NCBI GenBank assembly: GCA_900540335.1
Contig: UQFC01000127.1
Coordinates: forward strand, 1 to 6,379
DNA: 6,379 bases
Source of the DNA: an uncultured Clostridium sp.
Lineage (GTDB): Bacteria; Bacillota; Clostridia; Lachnospirales; Lachnospiraceae
Direction of reading: 5' to 3'
A program made the translations under genes and the position numbers. Positions 1-3,867 of this stretch are shown piece after piece. Within the stretch, counting starts at the first letter, position 1. Each line of letters begins with the position of its first letter. The notes under the pieces were generated by a model, which was given only the letters and a program-made list of their open reading frames with translations, had not been told where the DNA came from and did no database searches.

Positions 1-1
1 G

Positions 2-799
2 ATCGGTAAGTCTTTCCGTAACGAGATCACACCGGGTAACTTTACATTCCGTACAAGAGAGTTCGAGCAGATGGAGCTTGAGTTCTTCTGCAAACCGGAC
101 ACAGACCTTGAGTGGTTTGATTACTGGAAGAGCTTCTGCCTGAACTGGCTGTCATCTCTTGGACTGAAAGATGAGGAAGTACGTTACCGTGACCATGATC
201 AGGAAGAGCTTTCCTTCTACAGTAAGGCTACTACAGACGTTGAGTTCCTTTTCCCATTCGGATGGGGTGAGCTGTGGGGAATCGCTGACCGTACAGATTA
301 TGACCTGACTCAGCATCAGAATGTATCCGGACAGGATATGACATACTTTGATGATGAGACAAAGGAGAAATACATTCCATACGTTATCGAGCCATCACTT
401 GGTGCTGACCGTGTTGTACTTGCATTCCTTTGCAGTGCATATGATGAGGAGAATATCGGAACAGAAGAGAAACCGGATATGAGAACTGTACTTCATTTCC
501 ATCCGGCACTGGCTCCGGTTAAGATCGGTGTGCTTCCGCTTTCCAAGAAGCTGAATGAGGGCGCTGAGAAGGTATATGCCGAGCTGTCCAAATACTACAA
601 CTGTGAGTTCGATGACAGAGGCAATATCGGTAAGCGTTACAGAAGACAGGATGAGATTGGTACCCCGTTCTGCGTTACCTATGACTTTGACTCTGAAACA
701 GACGGCGCAGTAACCGTCCGTGACCGTGATACCATGGAGCAGGTTCGCGTTCCGATTGCAGAGCTGAAGAATTACTTTGAGGATAAGTTCCGTTTCTAA
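2..799 (+). CDS. glyQS: Glycine--tRNA ligase, dimeric type, C-terminal part (5' end outside window)
   Basis: Cytoplasmic class II aminoacyl-tRNA synthetase that charges tRNA-Gly with glycine using ATP. The frame is open from base 2, so the first internal ATG at 71 is not the start; 265 residues are visible of the roughly 460 usual for the homodimeric (eukaryote/archaeon-like, also Gram-positive) form. Visible residues 5-8 (FRNE) lie in class II motif 2, followed by the family-typical TPGNF and REFEQMELEF segments. Motif 3 is EPSLGADR at visible residues 130-137, with its ATP-binding Arg at 137. The anticodon-binding domain starts near visible residue 168 (PALAPVKIGVLPL) and runs to the end, including RYRRQDEIGTPF. 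The ORF ends in TAA. It is distinct from the alpha2beta2 GlyQ/GlyS enzyme, which has no such motif order. Codons are biased as in highly expressed genes. No damage is seen in the visible part. The promoter and any T-box leader would lie upstream, outside the window. Confidence 0.97.
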   Translation: MGKSFRNEITPGNFTFRTREFEQMELEFFCKPDTDLEWFDYWKSFCLNWLSSLGLKDEEVRYRDHDQEELSFYSKATTDVEFLFPFGWGELWGIADRTDYDLTQHQNVSGQDMTYFDDETKEKYIPYVIEPSLGADRVVLAFLCSAYDEENIGTEEKPDMRTVLHFHPALAPVKIGVLPLSKKLNEGAEKVYAELSKYYNCEFDDRGNIGKRYRRQDEIGTPFCVTYDFDSETDGAVTVRDRDTMEQVRVPIAELKNYFEDKFRF

Positions 800-815
800 G
801 ATGGAATCTCCGATG

Positions 816-844
816 CTTCTTGTTCGGCTTTGCCGGACATGAAG
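816..844 (+). other. Hairpin just downstream of glyQS, no U-tract
   Basis: Seventeen bases after the glyQS stop there is a stem of TGTTCGGC (821-828) with GCCGGACA (832-839), one G-T wobble, and a TTT loop. A T-T mismatch then precedes a lower stem of CTTC (816-819) with GAAG (841-844). The following bases are GC-rich with no run of T, so it does not read as a standard intrinsic terminator on the plus strand. It may be an mRNA 3'-end stabilising stem or a Rho- or processing-related end. The role is inferred. Confidence 0.45.
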
Positions 845-891
845 ATGCCCCGTTCTGAACAGTTACGAATATGTAAATATAAAAAAGAACC

Positions 892-983
892 GCTGCGGCA
901 TAGATGAGAGATTAAAAAGACCCCCAAAAGCCAGACTTAAAATCTGACGTTTGGGGGTCGGTTCAGCTCTGAGATACCGCAGC
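892..983 (-). repeat. Outer inverted repeat enclosing the terminator hairpin
   Basis: The arms GCTGCGGCAT (892-901) and ATACCGCAGC (974-983) are inverted copies that match at 9 of 10 positions. The single difference gives a C-A mismatch in plus-strand RNA but a tolerated G-U pair in minus-strand RNA, so the long stem is better formed on the minus strand. On both strands a T-run lies just outside the arm (ATTTTT from 984 on plus; the complement of 881-886 on minus). Together with the inner hairpin at 919-959 it forms a nested structure of 92 bases. It could be a bulky terminator or a small dispersed palindromic element. Confidence 0.5.
914..959 (-). terminator. Intrinsic terminator of the DUF3842 gene
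   Basis: Read on the minus strand, GACCCCCAAA (959-950) pairs perfectly with TTTGGGGGTC (928-919). A second stem sits inside it: CAGA (946-943) with TCTG (935-932), lengthened by G-C and T-G pairs that exist only on the minus strand. The right arm is followed at once by TTTTT (918-914). The structure begins 48 bases after the stop codon of the minus-strand DUF3842 gene. On the plus strand the inner stem is preceded by the A-run and is followed by GGTTC, so the inner stem is not a plus-strand terminator. Confidence 0.87.
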
Positions 984-1007
984 ATTTTTGGGTTTTCAGT
1001 TCCTTGA

Positions 1008-1415
1008 TTAAAGAAGCTCACGAACCTGTTCAACGACGCGGTGGATGATCTCATTCATAGACAGATTTTCACAGCCTGCCACATGGTGGTTGCAGCGGTT
1101 TACCGGCATGAGAATCTGGCTGGCATGACTGCGCCCTACCGCTGCTGCCATGGCAGGAGTCACCTCACCGAAAAGAGAATCTGCAATAACAATTCCAATA
1201 GGTCCGATAATAATATCTGAATCCCGTGCGGCTACAAGCACGGGATTTTCTCCTGTTGCACCATAATCGGCTCCCGCCTTCAGCATGGCTGCAGTGGCAA
1301 TGCTGTTGGTGCCGACAGCAAGCAGCTCCTGGTCCGGAAATTCCCGTTTGAGATGTTCGATCAGGGCTTTTCCCATGCGTCCGCCCTGTCCGTCAATGAT
1401 AGTAATTTTTTTCAT
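1008..1415 (-). CDS. DUF3842 family protein of unknown function
   Basis: A 135-residue protein recognised as the DUF3842 type found in Clostridia; the biochemical role is not known to me. The N-terminus KKITIIDGQGGRMGKALIEH (residues 2-21) is a beta-strand followed by a glycine-rich turn (GQGGRMG, 9-15) and a helix, as in Rossmann-like nucleotide-binding folds. The middle alternates strands and small-residue helices (AVGTNSIATAAMLKAGAD; SDIIIGPIGIVIADS). Near the C-terminus, residues 108-115 read CNHHVAGC, a compact Cys/His cluster, followed by a helix (NEIIHRVVEQVREL). No signal peptide or membrane segment is seen. The ATG at 1415 has a modest AAAGGA site (1430-1425) and an extended -10 promoter upstream. 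It is transcribed away from the antiporter gene and toward glyQS, ending in the terminator at 959-914. The length suits a complete protein. A ligand or enzyme activity would be guesswork. Confidence 0.9.
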   Translation of the reverse strand: MKKITIIDGQGGRMGKALIEHLKREFPDQELLAVGTNSIATAAMLKAGADYGATGENPVLVAARDSDIIIGPIGIVIADSLFGEVTPAMAAAVGRSHASQILMPVNRCNHHVAGCENLSMNEIIHRVVEQVRELL

Positions 1416-1454
1416 AATTCAGTATCCTTTATGTTGTTGTTCTGTTTTCCAATC

Positions 1455-1463
1455 ATTGTATCA
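1455..1463 (-). promoter_or_regulatory. Candidate extended -10 promoter for the DUF3842 gene
   Basis: The minus strand reads TGATACAAT here, a TGn extension followed by TACAAT (5 of 6 to TATAAT). It lies 39 bases before the ATG, which leaves a leader of roughly 33 nt. No good -35 is present at 16-18 bases, which is acceptable for an extended -10 promoter. The element overlaps the palindrome at 1456-1468. Confidence 0.55.
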
Positions 1464-1480
1464 TACAAACAAAAGTTTTG
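1456..1480. promoter_or_regulatory. Two adjacent perfect palindromes in the divergent promoter region
   Basis: TTGTATCATACAA (1456-1468) has 6-bp arms around one central base. CAAAAGTTTTG (1470-1480) has 5-bp arms around one central base. The first covers the minus-strand -10; the second runs into the TG of the plus-strand extended -10. The position suits an operator able to block both promoters. No known regulator motif was recognised, and AT-rich spacers give small palindromes by chance. Confidence 0.4.
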
Positions 1481-1487
1481 CTATAAT
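1479..1487 (+). promoter_or_regulatory. Extended -10 promoter for the antiporter gene
   Basis: TGCTATAAT is a perfect TATAAT (1482-1487) with the TGn extension. The nearest -35-like hexamer, TTGTAT at 1456, is 20 bases upstream and so too far, which makes this an extended -10 type. A start near 1494 would leave a leader of about 27 nt containing the strong AGGAGGAG ribosome site (1507-1514), 6 bases before the ATG. Confidence 0.75.
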
Positions 1488-1520
1488 AGACTTACTTTAT
1501 ATAAGTAGGAGGAGTTTTCC

Positions 1521-2726
1521 ATGCTTACATCTCTTGCACTTATTTTTCTTACCGGCCTTCTGATGGCGGCCTTGTGCCAGCAGATCCGGCTTCCCAGAAT
1601 CATTGGCATGCTGGCCACTGGAATCGTTCTGGGCCCCTTTGTTCTGAATCTTCTGGATCCTCTGATTCTTTCCATTTCAGCGGATTTGCGGAAAATGGCT
1701 TTGATTATCATTCTTTTAAAGGCAGGTCTGTCCCTGAATCTGTCAGATTTGAAAAAAGTAGGACGTCCGGCGGTGATGATGGCTTTTGTGCCGGCAAGCT
1801 TTGAAATTCTGGCCTTTGTCCTTTTTGCCCCTGCTCTTCTTCCGGTAAACCGGATGGAGGCGGCGGTGATGGGAGCTGTGCTTGCAGCCGTTTCTCCGGC
1901 TGTGGTGGTGCCAAGAATGGTTCAGCTGATGGAGTCAAAATACGGAACAGAAAAAAGCATTCCGCAGATGATTCTGGCGGGCGCATCCTGCGATGATATT
2001 TTTGTGATTGTCGTATTTACCACCTTTGTCAGCATGGCCCAGGGCGGACAGGCAAGGGTAACCGATTTTTTCAATATTCCGGTATCGATTCTTCTGGGAG
2101 TGCTTCTGGGAGCCGCAGCGGGATGGCTGCTGGCGCTGTTTTTTGAGACAGCCTATGCCAGAAAGCACTATGTGCGCAACAGCATGAAAGTAATTATTGT
2201 ACTGGGAATTTCCTTCCTTCTGGTGGCTGCAGAAGAGTGGCTGAAGGGATTGATTTCTGTCTCCGGGCTTCTGGCAGTGACCAGCATGGCCTGTGTTCTG
2301 AAAATGAAAAGTACGGCCTTTGTGTCAAAACGCCTGTCGGAGAAATTCGGAAAACTGTGGCTGGCTGCAGAGGTGCTGCTTTTTGTTCTGGTAGGTGCTG
2401 CAGTTGATATCCGCTATACTCTCGATGCCGGGGTGACGGCAGTGATTATGATCCTTCTGGCTCTGGTATTTCGCAGTGTGGGAGTGGTTCTCTGCATGGC
2501 CGGTACAGGACTGAATCAGAAGGAGCGTCTGTTTTGCGTCATTGCCTATCTGCCGAAGGCTACGGTTCAGGCGGCGATTGGATCGGTGCCGCTGTCTCTG
2601 GGACTGCCCTGCGGAAAAATCGTGCTGTCTGTTGCAGTGCTGGCAATTTTGATTACGGCTCCTCTGGGAGCGCTGGGAATGGATGGAACCTGCCGGCTTC
2701 TGTTAAAAAAGGAGAGAATGGAATAG
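1521..2726 (+). CDS. Monovalent cation:proton antiporter (Na+/H+ exchanger superfamily, CPA type)
   Basis: A 401-residue inner-membrane protein, predicted to exchange Na+ or K+ for protons and so help with pH and salt balance. About 12-13 hydrophobic segments are visible, roughly at residues 1-18, 25-45, 57-71, 82-106, 114-133, 150-171, 184-208, 222-238, 244-261, 280-296, 303-328, 337-359 and 365-386. Family hallmarks: IRLPRIIGMLATGIVLGP (22-39), the broken-helix segment AAVSPAVVVP (122-131), the ion-binding Asp pair D158-D159 in GASCDD, and K346 in LPKATVQAA. In characterised CPA2 proteins (NhaA, NapA), the Asp-Asp pair with a Lys in this region goes with electrogenic exchange; CPA1 proteins usually have Asn-Asp. 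There is no C-terminal RCK/TrkA-N or USP domain, so it is the short form. The ATG at 1521 follows AGGAGGAG by 6 bases. The next gene is 161 bases downstream with its own candidate promoter. Substrate ion is not decidable from sequence. Confidence 0.9.
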   Translation: MLTSLALIFLTGLLMAALCQQIRLPRIIGMLATGIVLGPFVLNLLDPLILSISADLRKMALIIILLKAGLSLNLSDLKKVGRPAVMMAFVPASFEILAFVLFAPALLPVNRMEAAVMGAVLAAVSPAVVVPRMVQLMESKYGTEKSIPQMILAGASCDDIFVIVVFTTFVSMAQGGQARVTDFFNIPVSILLGVLLGAAAGWLLALFFETAYARKHYVRNSMKVIIVLGISFLLVAAEEWLKGLISVSGLLAVTSMACVLKMKSTAFVSKRLSEKFGKLWLAAEVLLFVLVGAAVDIRYTLDAGVTAVIMILLALVFRSVGVVLCMAGTGLNQKERLFCVIAYLPKATVQAAIGSVPLSLGLPCGKIVLSVAVLAILITAPLGALGMDGTCRLLLKKERME

Positions 2727-2742
2727 ACATTTTTAAATTTTA

Positions 2743-2834
2743 TTTTTCAGAATTTTCATTTTCTGAAGAAAAAATATCAGGTATAATAGTGTTGAAATAC
2801 TTCAGGTATTTTGGGCAGCAGGAGTATTCCTGTT
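2743..2834 (+). promoter_or_regulatory. AT-rich leader of the DJ-1 gene: candidate promoter with small repeats
   Basis: The antiporter-to-DJ-1 gap (2727-2887) holds no gene. A TATAAT at 2782-2787 is the candidate -10; TTTCTG at 2760-2765 is a weak -35 at 16 bases. An AT-rich inverted repeat (TTCAGAA 2746-2752 with TTCTGAA 2761-2767, arms extended past a bulged G) spans the -35 area. TCAGGTAT occurs twice as a direct repeat (2777-2784 and 2802-2809). The leader then has AAATAC/GTATTT (2795-2800 with 2806-2811) and CAGGA/TCCTG (2819-2823 with 2828-2832) small stems; the last is followed by a broken T-run. No convincing terminator for the antiporter gene is seen, so read-through into the DJ-1 gene is possible. 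Confidence 0.45.
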
Positions 2835-2887
2835 TCTTTCATCATTAAGATTTAACAGAAAAAACATGAAAAAAGGAGGAAGAGCAA

Positions 2888-3439
2888 ATGGCAAAGGTGT
2901 ATGCAATGATTGCGGACGGAACAGAAGAGGTGGAGTGTCTGGCAGTGGTGGATCTGCTGCGCCGCAGCAATATTGAAACGATTCTGGTTGCTGCAAAGGA
3001 CAGCAGAGAGGTTGTCACTTCCCACGGAATCCGGATTCAGGCAGATGCAGCCGCAGGTGAGGCGGACTTTTCAGATGCAGATGTGATTTTCCTGCCGGGA
3101 GGAATGCCGGGATCCGTTCATCTTTCTCAGTGTGAACCCTTGATTCAGGCACTGAAGGCTCAGGATCAGGCAGGAAAACGGATTGCAGCTATCTGCGCGG
3201 CTCCGGCAGTGGTTCTGGGACATCACGGCTTTCTGAGAGGAAAACGTGCCACCTGTTTCCCGGGATTCGAGGAAGAGCTAAATGGAGCAATCGTGGTTGA
3301 CCAGGGAGTTGTAACAGACGGAAACATTACGACTGCAAAGGGACTGGGAGTTGCTCTGGATCTGGGACTGGAGCTGGTCAGACTTCTGATTGATGAAAAA
3401 ACGGCAGATGATTTGAAGAAAACCATTCAGTATGCATGA
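2888..3439 (+). CDS. DJ-1/PfpI (ThiJ/YajL-like) family protein
   Basis: A 183-residue cytoplasmic protein of the DJ-1 superfamily, close to the usual 180-190 residues. The N-terminal strand is followed by DGTEEVE (residues 10-16), where E16 matches the DJ-1 glutamate (human E18) that hydrogen-bonds to the reactive cysteine. FLPGGMPG (68-75) is the family loop. AAICAAP (100-106) is the nucleophile elbow with reactive C103 (human C106). ATCFPG (121-126) and ITTAKG (147-152) follow in the expected order, then a C-terminal helix. Family members act as oxidative-stress proteins, glyoxalase III-like enzymes, chaperones or contested deglycases; which applies here cannot be told. In Clostridia such genes are often labelled DJ-1 family glyoxalase III. 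The ATG at 2888 has AGGAGG (2874-2879) 8 bases upstream. All key residues are present. It lies between an antiporter and ppdK with gaps on both sides, so it is probably its own unit or read through from the antiporter gene. Confidence 0.94.
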   Translation: MAKVYAMIADGTEEVECLAVVDLLRRSNIETILVAAKDSREVVTSHGIRIQADAAAGEADFSDADVIFLPGGMPGSVHLSQCEPLIQALKAQDQAGKRIAAICAAPAVVLGHHGFLRGKRATCFPGFEEELNGAIVVDQGVVTDGNITTAKGLGVALDLGLELVRLLIDEKTADDLKKTIQYA

Positions 3440-3559
3440 GATAATAGAGCAGTCTGTCTGAGCAACAGCGGGAAGAAGAAAAAAGCAGGGAAAATGCGAA
3501 AATAAAAAAAGACAGGAAAGCAAAAAGGGGTAACGTCAGAATGAACAAGAAAGTATTTG

Positions 3560-3573
3560 TTCGTATATACGAA
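3560..3573. promoter_or_regulatory. Perfect 14-bp palindrome, candidate operator
   Basis: TTCGTATATACGAA is self-complementary over all 14 bases. A near copy of one half (ATATGCGAA, 8 of 9 matches to ATATACGAA) follows at 3584-3592, 19 bases further on. It lies about 130 bases upstream of the predicted ppdK transcription start, far enough for an activator or for an unseen promoter. I do not recognise it as a LexA, Rex or CcpA site. Confidence 0.45.
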
Positions 3574-3604
3574 TTAAAAATCTATATGCGAAAATGACAG
3601 AAAT

Positions 3605-3618
3605 TGGAAGCACTTACA
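3605..3618 (+). promoter_or_regulatory. Weak cre-like dyad upstream of ppdK
   Basis: TGGAAGCACTTACA matches the CcpA consensus TGWAANCGNTNNCA at all but two positions: G for W at position 3 and A for G in the central CG. Its arms TGGAAG and CTTACA are inverted copies with one mismatch. It lies about 90-100 bases before the predicted start, a position compatible with activation. The loss of the central CG weakens the call considerably. Confidence 0.22.
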
Positions 3619-3671
3619 CCTGATTTTGCAGAAATTTGTACAAAATTTTTCCGTTTTTTAAAGAAAACATC

Positions 3672-3699
3672 TTTACTCAGCGGTAAAATATGGTATACT
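3672..3699 (+). promoter_or_regulatory. Probable ppdK promoter (extended -10)
   Basis: TGGTATACT (3691-3699) is an extended -10 with TATACT, 5 of 6 to consensus. TTTACT (3672-3677) is a 4-of-6 -35 at a 16-base spacing. An AT-rich tract (about 3635-3668) just upstream could act as an UP element. A start near 3706 gives a leader of about 160 nt. Confidence 0.62.
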
Positions 3700-3830
3700 A
3701 TGTACGGACTGTTTCAGGGCCTTCTTTCGGTGTCGAAAAAACGGCAGCAGCTTTACAGAAAACAGAGAAGATGGTTTAGGACTTAAGTAAAGGGAAGCGG
3801 AAGAAGGGGCAGCCGGGAACGGTAAAAACC

Positions 3831-3847
3831 TGTAGAGGATATCTACA
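3831..3847 (+). promoter_or_regulatory. Leader hairpin next to the ppdK ribosome site
   Basis: TGTAGA (3831-3836) pairs with TCTACA (3842-3847) around a GGATA loop. The AGGAGGA ribosome site (3854-3860) begins 6 bases later and lies 7 bases before the ATG at 3868. A stem placed here leaves the ribosome site open and could protect or position it. A smaller stem, TTTCG/CGAAA (3725-3729 with 3734-3738), lies near the 5' end of the same leader. Neither matches a riboswitch I know. Confidence 0.35.
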
Positions 3848-3867
3848 CGCATGAGGAGGAAAAACCA

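Larger units (their letters stand above)
3440..3867. other. 428-base noncoding region between the DJ-1 gene and ppdK
   Basis: No credible gene is seen on either strand. The first 100 bases are strongly purine-rich on the plus strand, with many GAA and AAA runs, and contain no clear terminator for the DJ-1 gene. Next come a perfect 14-bp palindrome (3560-3573), a weak cre-like dyad (3605-3618), an AT-rich stretch with the 10-bp palindrome TTTGTACAAA (3635-3644), the ppdK promoter (3672-3699) and a roughly 160-nt leader. ATGCGAAAAT occurs twice, at 3494-3503 and 3586-3595. Confidence 0.7.

Noticed and set aside
71..73. ATG as the start of the glycyl-tRNA synthetase gene
   Set aside because: The frame is open upstream to base 2 and encodes class II motif 2 there, so this is an internal methionine.
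852..860. GTTCTGAAC small palindrome after glyQS
   Set aside because: Nine bases with 4-bp arms and no promoter next to it; expected by chance.
863..1054. 63-residue minus-strand frame over the terminator region
   Set aside because: It runs through the terminator hairpin and overlaps the end of the DUF3842 gene in another frame, with no ribosome site.
2743..2774. AT-rich inverted repeat as an antiporter terminator
   Set aside because: The stem is AT-rich with a bulge and is followed by A-runs rather than T-runs on the plus strand.
3278..3523. 81-residue minus-strand frame with a hydrophobic, signal-peptide-like start
   Set aside because: The hydrophobic start comes from the pyrimidine-rich complement of the purine-rich spacer. 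The rest lies antisense to the DJ-1 gene, and no ribosome site is seen.
3604..3786. 60-residue plus-strand frame starting with TTG in the ppdK upstream region
   Set aside because: It has no ribosome site, contains the predicted ppdK -35/-10 inside it, and resembles no family; basic residues reflect the purine-rich strand.
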